A stretch of 64,000 nucleotides of DNA from Sternotherus odoratus. Taxonomy: Eukaryota > Chordata > Testudines > Kinosternidae. A program made the position numbers and the translations under genes. Below the pieces are notes generated by a model, which was not told the DNA's origin, searched no databases, and worked only from the letters and a program-made list of their open reading frames with translations. Shown here piece by piece: positions 44,522 to 55,858 of this stretch (its first letter is position 1; every line of letters starts with the position of its first letter). The DNA lies in contig JAVMKO010000007.1 of assembly GCA_032164245.1 (NCBI GenBank), positions 3,472,001 to 3,536,000 on the forward strand. Reading direction: 5' to 3'.

Positions 44522-46834
44522 CAATGCAAAGCATTTCCAGGGGACTGATGCTTAGCAGGGGCTTCTGGTCCTCTTTGGCTGGATTTCACGCCATCAGCGC
44601 CTCCAAGCCAATCCTGAGCAGACAGCCCTACATCTCCATTGCTGTTGTCTCCAGTAGGTGTAAGAGAGGGCGGGGAAGGGCATTGCAAGACAAACTGGCA
44701 TGCAAATAGCATGAAACTGTTGAAGTGTTTGCTGTATGGTCAGTGAGATTATCTAAATATCCCCTTCCCTTCTCTTTCTTTTCCCCTCCCCACCTCCCCT
44801 CTCTTCTCCCATTTACTGTCAGGAAGGGCCACTTCTGAAGGGCCAGTTCAGCACAGCCTGGCACTGACAGAGACTAACAACAACACCAGCTACAACAGTG
44901 AGTGGATTTAAAATCAAGGAACCATTTTAAAGATGTGGCTTTGTGTCTTTTGGACATGGAATGTGCAGGAACTGTCCTGAGGACGGGGGGTGTAGCTGTA
45001 CTCGGCAGACGTCCTCTGCCTTAGAGTTTCTGACCCCCATCTCCATCCATTACAGGGAGCCTTGGGAGACCTCCCCTGAGAGCCAGTAGCAGGGAATGTC
45101 TCTAACGGGATGGGGCTTAGGAATTCACTGAATTTCGGAGAAACTTATTGCAGTGCTGGATATAGGCATATTAATGATGTCAGCAAGCCCAGGGAACCAA
45201 AGGCCAGACACAGACTGCGCTATCAGGCAGACGGTCATTGGCTCATTCCCTGGCATGGACTGATGCCCATCCTAGTTTGGTGCTGAGCAGGAGCATTGTT
45301 CTCTGTTACATTAGCTCTGCCCGATCTATTCTTAGAGCAGCAGAGATCCTGCCTGCAGGCTTGCGGCAATTCAGCTGCTGTCTGCCTTGGCCTCTTCAAC
45401 CCTCCCTGCGCTCCCCAGCAGGGGAGGGAAAGGGAACATTGGCTATTAAGCTGTAACACCCCCACCCCCACCCAGTCATTCAGGATCCTGGGTTTGAACA
45501 GCATGCATGACCCTTAAGAATGCATGACCCTTCTGCAAGGTCCAGGGGAAAAACAGCTGTCCCTTTGTGTTCCCCATAGAGGACCAAGCAGCAGACGTCT
45601 GCTGGCTCCCTTCCTCGCTGAGACCCCTGCCCCAGCATCGTTTGGGAGGGGGATTGGGCTGGTGTGGGGGATGGAAGGAGAAGAAGGGTGAGAAGAGAGT
45701 GGGGATGGGGTGGAGAGACTGAGGATATTGAAGGAGACTAGAGAGCAGCTGTAGGGGTGGGGAGTAATGAGTGAACTGGGGGGGGGCATGACAGGTGAGA
45801 AGTAGCGAGTGGATTTGGGGTATGTAGGGTATCAGAGACTTGAGCCACATCCCAAGGTGATGGAAGTGATGCCAAGAACAGGCTCTGGGTAAGATGGCCA
45901 TCAGAAACCATGGAATCCTAACTCTCCATTATGAAATGGTCCCTCCGATGGCAGAAAGGGAGAGATCCCCGAACTCAGCCGGTCACCAGTTCAGGACTCG
46001 CCACAGGTACAATATAATCTCTAGCGCCTTATACTGCCCAGCCCATTGCATTGTGTGTCTATGAAAATCAAATTTTCCCTCGAGGGCAGAGGGAAAATAC
46101 AGCCTTAGTGATGGGATTGCCTCTCTTTTACAAAAGGAAACTCTTGTCCTCAGCATAGTTCTGACATTTTCCATGTACCAGATAGATACTGCACACTTAG
46201 TATGGACATAGTTTACTGGAGTGATGTTTGTTAAATTCTTGCTCATGAACCATAAATGAAACTGAAATAATGTTATAATGACTTTAACCGAAATCTGATC
46301 GTATTATGGTGACCAATGGGAGTGTTGCTGCACAAAACCAATAGCTCACTGCTCTTTGACTGTAAAAATGAGAATTGTTTGTTTTCTTGCCATATTTAGC
46401 TGTTTCTTCCAGAATCTGAGAGATTTGTGCTGGTTTTCCCCCTGTACATTGTTCTCTGTTACTTTGCTCAAATTCCACGGTACCTGTAATCTGTGATTTG
46501 CCTGTGTCAATTGTTGTTCACAAGTGTCAATATCCTGAGTAATCAAAAGTAATTCGGCAGCCCTAGCCCTAATCCTGCAGTATATGGAAGTGAACCTTGA
46601 CTTCAACGAGGCTGCTCACATGTAAAGTTATTCACATGCATTTGTGGAATCTGGGCCTATGTTTGTACCACAGGGAAATTAATTTTAAAACTGAATGATG
46701 CCCCTAGAGTATCTGTATAGGACACCTGGGGATTTAGGGCATTTGCTGACCCTGAGCATGTCGTCAGGTAAACTGGATATGAGTATGTATTTCATTCAGC
46801 ATAGTGTTTACACGGTTTGGGGTCTCTTCCAGGA
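44522..46834. other. Unassigned stretch
   Basis: No gene. C/T-rich patch at 44760-44815. G-rich/GGGGTG words at 45640-45790 give a 141-aa and a 91-aa reverse frame that are compositional. Confidence 0.5.
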
Positions 46835-46927
46835 GTGGGTGGGTGAGGTTCCGGGGCCTGCTCTGTGCAGGAGGTCAGACCGGATGATCATTGATAGTCC
46901 CGCCAACCTTAAAGTCTTTGAGTCTGT
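46835..46927 (+). mobile_element. CR1 LINE 3' tail
   Basis: GCTCTGTGCAGGAGGTCAGA, CCGGATGATCATTGATAGTC, CCTTAAAGTCTTTGAGTCT: the CR1 3' UTR end, plus strand. The 108-aa frame over it is not a gene. Confidence 0.72.
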
Positions 46928-47507
46928 GAGTTACTGGCTCCTCTTTAAAAAAGAAAAAAACTTGGGCAATTGTATTATCAGTTGTGAGGGTGCCCTGGAG
47001 AGCAATTACCTTTGTAATTAAAAGCCACTGTTTGTCTCTGTGTCCCTAAGCCACTCTGTGTCTTCCACATATTTTGCCTTTAAGTCCCATTGCCGTAGTT
47101 CCTCTCCGTCTTGCTTTGTCTCATTGTTCAACTTTACATTTTTGATTCAGAAGTTACTGCTCTTAATCAGAGTGTAACAAGTCCTGTGATTAGCTTGGAA
47201 AGCCCCAGGAATCGTTGTTGATTGTGTATGCTGGTTATGCTGCCTCGCCCAAAAGAAAAACAGATGGAGGCTGCTTAGTATTATGTGAGTCTGGTGCTTG
47301 TGAAATTCAGGTGATAATTGCACTGGCTAAAGCCAGGTAGTAGTACAGGCAGTTATTGGCCAGGTCTTTCAATACAGCTGTCAATGCCCTTCGGTCCTGG
47401 TTTGCCATACCGTAGCTATTCAAACTCCCATCTGTCAGCTAACGTATTAAACTCGAGAGATCTGAAGACAGGGAGGACACCACCAGACAGTACCTCCACA
47501 ACTTATT
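46928..47507. other. Unassigned stretch
   Basis: Nothing recognised. Confidence 0.5.
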
Positions 47508-47628
47508 AGTGTTTGTATTACAGTAGTGCCTGCAGCCTCCAGCCGAGCTCAGGGCTCCATTATATTGTACAGCTGCACAGTGAGAGACAGTCTCTAACCC
47601 CTTCCCCCCAAGAGCTTACAGTCTAAAC
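47508..47628 (-). repeat. MIR/CORE-SINE part
   Basis: TTTGTATTACAGTAGTGCCT, AGGGCTCCATTATATTGTAC, CAAGAGCTTACAGTCTAAAC, matching the 3' half of the 21188 copy. It ends where the hAT MITE begins. Confidence 0.72.
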
Positions 47629-48304
47629 CAGGGGTAGGCAAACTATGGTCCGCGGGCCGGATCCCGCCTGCGGGATTTTCACCCCCGTGGCAACACGAGC
47701 CAGGGCCGGCTCTAACTATTTTGCCGCCCCAAGCAAAACAAAAGGGGAGCCAGAGGAGTGCCGCCAGAGAAAACAAAGGCAAGGGCAGCGTGTGGAGCCC
47801 TCTGCCCCTCTCTCTCCTCCAGGGGCTGCAGGGACTTGGTGCCAGCTGCTTCCAGAAGTGGCGCGGCACAGGGCCAGGACAGGCAGGGAGCCTGCCCTGG
47901 CCCCACTGCAGGCTGCTGCCACTTTGGAGCTGCTCAAGGTAAGCAGTGCTGGGCCAGAGCCCGCACCCAGAACCCCTCCTGCATCGTGTAGGCCACACCC
48001 CAACCCCCTGCCCTGAGCCCCCTGCCGTACCCCTCCTGTACCCCAATCTCCTGCTTTGAGCCCCCTGCTGCACCCCGCACCCTTCCTGCACTCCAAATCC
48101 CTACCCTGAGCCTGCTCCCACACTCAGCACCCCAACCCCGTACCCTAAGCCCCCTCACGCACTCTGCACCCCAACCCCCTGCCCTGAGCCCCTTCCTGCA
48201 CCCCCCCCCACACCCCAACTCCTGCCCAGCCCTACATTCATGGCCCTGCATGCAATTTCCCCACCCAGATGTGTCCCTTGGGCCAAAACGTTTGCCCACC
48301 TCTG
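47629..48304. mobile_element. hAT MITE, composite
   Basis: Starts CAGGGGTAGGCAAACTATGG and ends AAAACGTTTGCCCACCTCTG (inverted ends). Flanks GTCTAAAC and TACTGGAG do not match, so one border may be deleted. At 47703 CAGGGCCGGCTCTAACTATT resembles another hAT terminus, as at 10652. The right half is C-rich (CCCCTGCCCTGAGCCCC repeated about every 30-40 bp). Frames of 165, 135, 123 and 121 aa all overlap here and are compositional. Confidence 0.78.
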
Positions 48305-49479
48305 TACTGGAGCATACCCAAAGCGACCTCTCCCAATTCCAGAAGCTTCCGGATGTGAAGGCCTTAATTTACCTAGCAACAATGCCCCAGTCACAACTCA
48401 CTCCGACCTCCCCCCAATGGGTCTCTACAAGAGATCTTAGGCACATGGGTCACAAAGCTATAAAGGAAAAGAGCATGGGGGAACATTTTGTATGAAACCC
48501 GATCAGATCTGCTGCGTGCTCAGAGCAGCCGGGAAGTGAAAAAACAAGGACTGAGGGGCGGCTCAGAAGTATTAAAAAGAGCAAACGACGCCTAATCCCC
48601 CACAAACCTCGAGCTGACACTGGTTGACACTTGGTGAGTTGTCTCAGGGGCATGGAGACTGAACTACCCCCTCACCGAGGTCAGCGCTGAGGCACATCGG
48701 TAAGGACTGGAGGAAGCTTCCACTGCCTGCCTTGTTCCTGTACTGTGGGTGATAAGAGAGCTCAGGTTCCAGGTGTCCACCCAGCTGAAGTTTTCACAAG
48801 CAGTAAACTCACTTTACTGCATGGTCTGTTCGGAAGAAGCGGATGTTCTCTGAGGGATTAATGCCAGCCACACTTTGTCGCTAGAGTGTGTGGTAAGGCT
48901 GGGTCCTTTTAATGAGAAGGAGGCATGTTGTATTATTACCTGATGACGTGGGACATGGTTTTTATTGGTCTCTTTTTGGATGTTTGGTTCTGATGGATTT
49001 TTGATTCCCTTCTTTGAGCACTTTTTAAATCTGTTTGTTGTGACTGGTGTTGAATCTGATAGAAGGGTTCAGCATAAATTTCCACTATGTGTGCAGAGTT
49101 CCTAAGTATTACTCATCATTCTGGGGTCCTTCGCTGTTGTATTCAGGTCACTACGGTCCTTATCCAAACTCCAAGTTTGTGGAAAGACTTTTTATGGTTT
49201 TAATGGACTTTGGAGCAGACCCCAAACAGGCTTTCAGGTGGTCTCTTGAGCTAGACACCAGTATGTCACCTGATGTTTTACTTCATGAAGCCAGATCGTC
49301 AGCTGGTATAAATTGACACCTCTTCATTACCATTCTTGTGTCTCCTTGCTTCTTTTGCAAATGAAATGAATATGAAGGGGGATGATAAAAGTATATAAAA
49401 TAATGAGTCGAGAGATAGATCAGGAACTTCTGTTCTCTTTGTCTCAAAATACAGGAATAAAGGGAATGTTCAATGAAAC
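48305..49479. other. Unassigned stretch
   Basis: No gene or repeat recognised. Confidence 0.5.
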
Positions 49480-50098
49480 TGAAGAGTGGTGAGTTCAAAA
49501 CTGATAAATGGTGTTACTTTTTCACATAATGTGTAATTAGGCTGTGGAACTCCTTGTCACATGAAGTTGTTGAATCAAGATTTAGCAAGATTTAAAGAGG
49601 GATTGCATATTTTTATGGATAGCAAGAATATCCAAATGTCAAAATGTATGATGATGATTTTGGAAGCCATAATAAACCTAGTGCTTCAGAGCTTAAATCA
49701 GGCTCTAGCTATTAGAGGTCAGTCTGACACGTAATATTCAGGGTAGATTATCTGCCTATTGCGAGGTTCTTACACCTTCCTTTGAAGCTGGGGTTCTCAA
49801 ACTGGGGGTCGGGACCCCTCAGGGGGTCATGAGGTTATTACATAGGGGATCCTGAGCTGTCAGCCTCCACCCCAAATCCCGCTTTGCCTCCAGCATTTAT
49901 AATAGTGTTACATATATTAAAAAGTGGTTTTAATTTATAAAGGGGGGGTCACACTTAGAGGCTTGCTATGTGAAACGGGTCACCAGTACAAAAGTTTGAG
50001 AACCATTGCTTTGAAGCATATACTGATGGTCAACATCAGAGACAGGATATTGGATTATATGGACTTTGGGTCTGATCCAGTTTGGCAATTCCTAAATA
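49480..50098 (+). mobile_element. CR1 LINE 3' part, split by a hAT MITE
   Basis: The CR1 parts are 49480-49787 (GAAGAGTGGTGAGTTCAAAA, CTTTTTCACATAATGTGTAA, GCTGTGGAACTCCTTGTCAC) and 50009-50098 (CAGGATATTGGATTATATGG, GGTCTGATCCAGTTTGGCAA). This is the end of ORF2 and the 3' UTR of the subfamily also seen at 51690. Translation is broken in several places. Confidence 0.8.
49788..50008. mobile_element. Short hAT MITE, 221 bp, inserted in CR1
   Basis: Starts CTGGGGTTCTCAAACTGGGG and ends AAAAGTTTGAGAACCATTG. Perfect 8-bp duplication CTTTGAAG (49780-49787, 50009-50016). Inverted relative of 7230-7449. Confidence 0.92.
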
Positions 50099-50701
50099 CC
50101 TTTTTACTCCATCTCCACCCTTATTTTGGCCGTGACTGTCAAATATCTGATTGCTGGTGATTATACTGATTTATTGATTAATCTCATTCATAGGTTACAA
50201 TTTCTTTGTAAAATTCACAAAGTGTGTTGTGCTCAATGTACTCAGTGTTTGAATATAATAATAATGCGGAAAAAATGGAACAGAAATATTTCGGCGCCTG
50301 AAGCACAGCCAGTAATCAAAATTTGTAGGGTGGACCTGTTTCAGTATTTTCGCAGCAGTCATGTCCAAGATTATTCTCTATATTTGCAGTAAAAGAGTAA
50401 GCTACGGCAAACAGGTATATTTACTCCCAGGGACCTCCGGAAGCATAACATCCATGTTCAACTCCATAGAGAAACACACCAGACTAACTGCTAACCTGAG
50501 AGAACTAGCAGTGAGATGTTGGTGAATATTGTGAAATGCCTGTCACCACCTCGTCCTCCATAAAACATACAAGGTGGAGACCAAAGCCAAGAGTTATTTC
50601 TACAGAGAGTCCAAGAAATGGAAATGGAGGTATTGCATGTACCTGTCAAATTCAGTCTCCTCCCCAAAGTCCTTGACAGTGGACAGAAGAGTGGCATTTA
50701 A
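50099..50701. other. Unassigned stretch
   Basis: Nothing recognised. Confidence 0.5.
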
Positions 50702-51425
50702 GGGTACATCTACAGTATGAAATTATATCGAAATTATTCAATTCGATTTTTCGGAAATGATTTTATTCATTCGCTCTTGTGTGTCCCTTTTAAACTCATG
50801 AATTCGGTGTAGTGTGTCCACAGTACTAAGGCTAGCGTTGATTCTCGGAGCGGTGCACTGCGGGTAGCTATCCCACAATTCCCACAGTCTCTGCTGCCCA
50901 TTGGAATTCTGGATTAAGAATTCCAGTTTTTTGAATGGAGTTCTGTCTGCTCAGATTCTTCTCCCCATACTGTGATCAGATCTAGTATCTCCCGTTTGGT
51001 CTGTGCTGGAGCTCTTTTGTGATTCTGGGACGGCATAATCACCTCTGCTGGTGAGCTCTGTGTGATCCCCTGTGCTGATGAGCTCGCCACACTGGCCAAA
51101 TAGGAAATGAAATTCAAAACTTCCCGGGGCTTTTCCTGACTACCTGGCTACTGCATCTGAGTTGAAAGTGCTGTTCAAAGCATTCACAATGGAGCATTCT
51201 GGGATAGTTCCTGGAGGCCAATAGCATCAAATTGCATCTACACTACCTCAAATCTGGAACAGCCATGCCGATTTAGCGCTATTCCCCTTGCCGAGGTGGA
51301 GTACAGAAACCGGATTTAAGAGCCATTAATTTCGACATAACAGGGTTGGTTGTGTGAATGGATTCAGTTTTAATTCAGTATATCGTGGCCAATTCTGAAA
51401 TAATCGCGTAGTGTAGACCAGGCCC
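50702..51425. mobile_element. PIF/Harbinger-type MITE, 724 bp
   Basis: Left GGGTACATCTACAGTATG, right GCGTAGTGTAGACCAGGCCC as inverted partner. Flanks TAA and AAA. Interior GGTGCACTGCGGGTAGCTATCCCA matches the GTGCATTATGGGCAGCTATCCCA core of the 661-bp family with few changes. AATTCGATTTTTCGG / TTTCGACATAAC near the ends. No transposase. Confidence 0.82.
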
Positions 51426-51689
51426 AAAAGTGAGTCAGAATCAAAAAAAGTTGTGTCAGAGGAGTGTTGGTGGGTTGATCTATAGGAGAAGGTTATACCA
51501 GTATAAAGTAGGGTGTGAATTTAAAGCGCTTATACTAGTATCACTCCCAGTGGAGACACTCTTATTCCAGAGGTAACAAAAAGTCCTGTGGCACTCTTAT
51601 TCCAGCATTACAAGAGATCCTTTTTCCAGTGTAGTTTGTCCCTTTGGAAGCAGTTTAAATGCAGCCAAATTTCTGTACCAAAGGACTGG
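51426..51689. other. Probable decayed Harbinger MITE piece
   Basis: TTATACCAGTATAAAGTAGG and CCAGTGTAGTTTGTCCCTTT resemble the tail at 52795-52872. A CR1 may have entered one old MITE, but the order is unclear. It also contains the 21-bp filler described separately. Confidence 0.4.
51571..51591 (-). repeat. 21-bp Penelope-derived filler with 14-bp flanking duplication
   Basis: AGGTAACAAAAAGTCCTGTGG is an internal bit of the Penelope end (AGGTAACAAAGAGTCCTGTGG at 11809). It is flanked by perfect copies of CACTCTTATTCCAG (51557-51570, 51592-51605). Confidence 0.8.
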
Positions 51690-52778
51690 AGGGTAACAAA
51701 GGGTAGGAACAAATGGTCAATTTTCAGACTAGAAAGAGGTAAATAGTGGTGTCCCCCAAGGGTCTGTACTGGGCCCAGTCCTATTTAACATATTCATAAA
51801 CCATCTGGAAAAAGGGGTAAACAATGAGGTGGCAAAATTTGCAGATGATACAAAACTACTCAAGATAGTTAAGTCGCAGACACACTGCAAAGAGCTATAA
51901 AAGGCAGATGAAATTTAATGTTGATAAATTCAAAGTAATGCACATTGGAAAACATAATCCTAACTATACATATACAATGATGGGGTCTAAATTAGCTGTT
52001 ACCACTCAAAAAAGAGATCTTGGAGTCATTGTGGATAGTTCTCTGAAAACATCCACTCAATGTGCAGTGGCATCAAAAAAGTGAACAGAACGTTGGAAAA
52101 CATCAAGGAGAGATAGATAATAAGAAAATATCATGTTGTCTCTGTATAAATCCTTGAATGCTGCATGCAGATGTGGTTGTCCCATCTCAAAAAAGATATA
52201 TTGGAATTGGAAAAGTTTCAGAAAAGGGCAACAAAAATGATTAGGGGTATAGAATGGCTTCCATATGAGGAGAGATTAAAAACTTTTCAGCTTGGAAAAG
52301 AAACAACTAAGGGGGGATATGATAGAGGTCTATAAAATCATGAGTGGTATAGAGAAAGTAAATAAGGAAGTGTTATTTACGCCTTCTCATAGTAGAAGAA
52401 CAAGGGACCACCAAATGAAATTAATAGGCAGCAGGTTTAGACAAACACAAGAAAGTAGTTTTTTCATGCAACGCACAGTTCACCTGTGGAACTCCTTGCC
52501 AGAAGATGTTGTGAAGGCCAATAGTTTAACGGTGTTCAAAAGGGAGCTAGATAGATTCATCAGGATAGGTGCATCAATGGCTATTAGCCAGGATGGGCAG
52601 GAATGGTGTCCCTAGCCTTTGATTACCAGAAGCTGAGATTGGATGACAGGGCATGAATCACTTAATGTTAACCTTCTATTCATTCCCTTTAGCGCACCTG
52701 GCATTGGCCACTGTCAGAGGACAGGATACTGGGCTTGATGGAACTTTGGTCTGACCCAGTATGGCCATTCTTATGAGC
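51690..52778 (+). mobile_element. CR1 LINE 3' kilobase, second subfamily
   Basis: Plus strand. It encodes [20 protein letters not shown] with the active-site box FADD intact at 51838-51849, then diverged RT thumb, and a 107-codon frame at 52292-52615 (LRGDMIEVYKIMSGIEKVNK, LWNSLPEDVVKANSLTVFKR). It ends GGTCTGACCCAGTATGGCCA. Frames are broken between 51850 and 52290, so it is inactive. No endonuclease part. Confidence 0.88.
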
Positions 52779-52794
52779 CCAAAAAGTCACTCTT

Positions 52795-52872
52795 CCTCCA
52801 GAATAAGTGTGTCCATATGGGGAGTTATACCAGTATAATTGGAAAAATTTCCAGTGTAGACAAGCCCTTTGA
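52795..52872. mobile_element. Harbinger-type MITE end
   Basis: AGTTATACCAGTATAATTGG and CCAGTGTAGACAAGCCCTTT; the last block equals the right end of the MITE at 11338 (GTGTAGACAAGGC). Confidence 0.6.
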
Positions 52873-54894
52873 CCAATACACACAATGTATTGGATCCAAG
52901 AGCAGCATTTGAACTATTAGATGAAATCTCTGCAACAATACAACTTGACATTCTGAACAAGTGATTTAAAATCCCTTTCAGGCTAACTCAAAGCTCTGGA
53001 ATAATTGTCTCACTTCAAACCAAATTATTTGCCACAACTCCTTACCCCGCCCTGCCCTTGAGAGAAGAAGCAAAGACGGAGCCTTTTGCTTGCTCACACT
53101 TTTTAATTACACAAGAAATGAAGAGCAAAACATTAAAAGGACTGAAAAAATGTAGCAGAAAAGTTCTCCTGTCCCAGTGATGCTGGTGCAGCTCTATCTG
53201 AGATATTGCCCATTTAAATTTGCAGTCATGCATTTTCCCTCTTTGCATCCTAACTGAATGCTAATGTTTCCCAAGTATCAAGAAATGAGCATGGAGAGGA
53301 AAGGTTGACTTACGATATGACACCTCAGTTACACGGTTGGATTATTGCATCTGCAACCTTAGCATGAAGGGGGAGAAAAACTAGCATTGAGAGCAGCAAG
53401 AATTAATCAATGTAGAAGAGTATCTAGCTCCAATAGGTAACGTAGGCTCAACTGGCATGAAAATGAGAGCAATATTCAGAGCTATTAAATTAATAGCTCA
53501 TGAAGCAATATGTTATATCTGGTGAAATAACAGAAAGGACAGGTCAGGTACTGGCCATGGAAGTGGGCTTTCTGCGCTGGGAATGAAAATGAGACGAATT
53601 GCTTTGCCCTCCTCTCTTTCTCATTGTCACGATGCAGATCAATGCATCTGCTCAGCGCCTGTGGTAACGACTCGCTCCCTGGGTAACGTCTGATTGTGCT
53701 TTTGGTCAGTTAGTCGGAGTGGCCAAGAGTTTTTATTAGCTGTGGAAAAAGAAGAGAAACAGGAGGATTCTTAGGAGTCACGGTGAGGGCCTCCATATAT
53801 CCAACAGTGTCATTGTGTCGCTTCAGTCCTCTCGCTGCTCGGCTGTCTCAACGAAGGGGTGGTGGATTCTATGCTACTGGGCAAAGCATCCTTTGGACAG
53901 AGCAAGAATCCTGACCCTGGAGCCATTCTAGGGACACATCCATGGAGAATGGCCCAGAGTCTCCTCTCCCTCCCACTGCTGTAGAGCAGGACTGAGTCCG
54001 CCAAAGCCCACTGGTGTAAGTGAGAGTGGAATCAGGTCTACCATCAGGTGGCAAATCAAAACAGCCCCAAATGTCTCGTTTTAAAGCTCTCGTGATTTTT
54101 AAGTCAGTCTCATGAGTTTTGAACCCTGGTGGTTGGCAATACTGTGCGTCATACAGTTCTTTGTTACAGTGGGTTCTCAAAGGGACCCAGAACTCCTTTG
54201 CACGGCTTCCGCGGGCCATCAGCTAGCTGCATCTGCTGGCACAGCTAGAGCCTCGGTTGTGTCAGAGTTGTGGGCAGCCGCGATTCAGTTCTGTCCCAGC
54301 TTCAGCAGCAACTGATCCTTGTGGAGAGGCTGGGATGAATAGGAAAGCAGACTGCTCAGTCCCTTCCCAACTCACTGCAGGGGCTGCTGTTTGCAGGGGA
54401 TGGGGTGGAACTCAGTCATTCCTCTCCACCTCGTCCGCCTTTCCCATCTGGCTAGTATCTGCAGTCTCTTCTCCTGCCCCTCTTCTGGGGATCTCTGTGA
54501 TAGTGGGCCGGCTTCTCTCTGGATGTATGCGGAGCACCCTGAATGCCCTCACCTTTGCTCCGGTGGAGCTTCTCTCTACCCTGGTGTTTCCTCCCAGAGA
54601 AAGGAGACTTACCTGTGTCTCCTCTGCCAGTCACACCTGTGAGGTCCTAGGAGAGCTCATGGGTCAACAGCCACTAGAGACCAGGGGAGGGAGAGGTGGG
54701 AAGGCTCTCCCTCAGTGGAAGAGTTCTGTGTCCCTTACATAGCACCGGTGCTGGCTGTGCCATGCACAAGTTTCAATGCCAAGGAGAAACGGGAGACTGG
54801 TGTGTGAAAATGAACAGGCTATCTGGGCCAGGACTTGAAAACCCTGCTCTTTAAAGCCTTGCACCATTTGGGCTTTAACAAAAAATAATCGATT
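52873..54894. other. Long unassigned stretch
   Basis: No exon supported. The 161-aa frame at 54257-54742 and 116-aa reverse frame at 54219-53869 are C/T-rich, overlap antisense frames, and show no motif or flanking splice pattern that I can defend. Confidence 0.45.
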
Positions 54895-54960
54895 GCCCCA
54901 GGACTAGATGATCATAATGGTTACTTCTGGTCTTAAAATCTAATGAATCTATGAAAATGT
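54895..54960 (+). mobile_element. CR1 LINE 3' tail
   Basis: GGACTAGATGATCATAATGG, TTACTTCTGGTCTTAAAATC, TAATGAATCTATGAAA: the last bases of a CR1 3' UTR. Confidence 0.75.
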
Positions 54961-55483
54961 TTTTTCCTCCCCCTCATGCACTTGCAGTATGGACTCGCCA
55001 TCTGTCTTTAAAAAAGCTTCAAATAGGATTTTGTTATTCATGGAAGATTTTATGTGCCTTCTGTTATCTGCTCCTGCTGCTGAAGTGAGTAACACCGTCT
55101 GAGCTCTGTAGGTTTGTACAGTTATCTATCAGGCTGTATTGGTGTTACACTCAGCCAGGGTGTCTGCCACATGGAACTCTATTACAAATACTTGTATGAT
55201 AGCCATTTTGTGATAACACACAAAATAAGGCCTTCCCAGAACAGATGTATAGAAAGCGTTTGAATTATTCTCCTGGCTCTCCTTCCTCGCATTTTAGAGG
55301 TGGCCTATACAGATCACAGCCAAAGGAATAACCATTTCTTTTGTCTCCTGCTTTTTCTTACTTGCCTCTTGAATCTTGCCCACCTATTTCACTCTAGGTT
55401 GTTCTAAATCACCTTGTCCACCCCATTTCTGAACTTACCTCCGGAGTGATCGATCCAGCGGGGTCAATTTATCGATCACGGTG
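54961..55483. other. Unassigned stretch
   Basis: No gene. GGTCAATTTATCGATCACGG at 55463 echoes the GATCGATTTATCGCGTC block of the 9185/33576 MITE family. Confidence 0.45.
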
Positions 55484-55858
55484 CACTCTCCCATTCCTCA
55501 TCCCCTGACCGCACCCCCCAAACCTCCACCCCATCCAACCATCCCCTGCCCCCTGACTGCCCCCCAGGACTCCCTGCCCCTTATCCAACCCCCTGGCCCT
55601 GATCCCCCTATCATGCTCCTCCGAGCAGCATGTCTGGCAGCCATGAGGCCTGGCCGGAGCCAGACACACTGTCATGCTGCCCCACAGGCGTGTGCAGCCA
55701 CGCCCCCCAGAGTGCTCCCGCGTGGTGGTGTAGCTGTGGGGGAGGGGAGATAGCGGGGGAGAGGTTGGGGACTAGCCTCCCTGGCTGGGAGCTCAGGGGC
55801 TGGTCAATATAGTCCCGTGGGCCGGATGTGGCTGTGGGCCGTAGTTTGACCACCTCTG
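55484..55858. mobile_element. hAT MITE, left-truncated
   Basis: Right part of the 1832-2404 family: CCCTTATCCAACCCCCTGGC, TGCTCCTCCGAGCAGCATGT, CTGGCAGCCATGAGGC, then CGTGGGCCGGATGTGGCTGT and the end GTAGTTTGACCACCTCTG. The right flank ATTTAGAT would be the duplication; the left edge is lost. Confidence 0.78.

Noticed and set aside
47594..48299. Several frames of 120-165 codons
   Set aside because: C-rich hAT interior. Sense and antisense frames are equally long, with no domain.
54257..54742. 161-codon frame, the longest outside known repeats after the CR1 pieces
   Set aside because: No motif, overlapping antisense frames, and C/T-rich composition. Without alignment I cannot defend an exon here, though it would be the first place to test.
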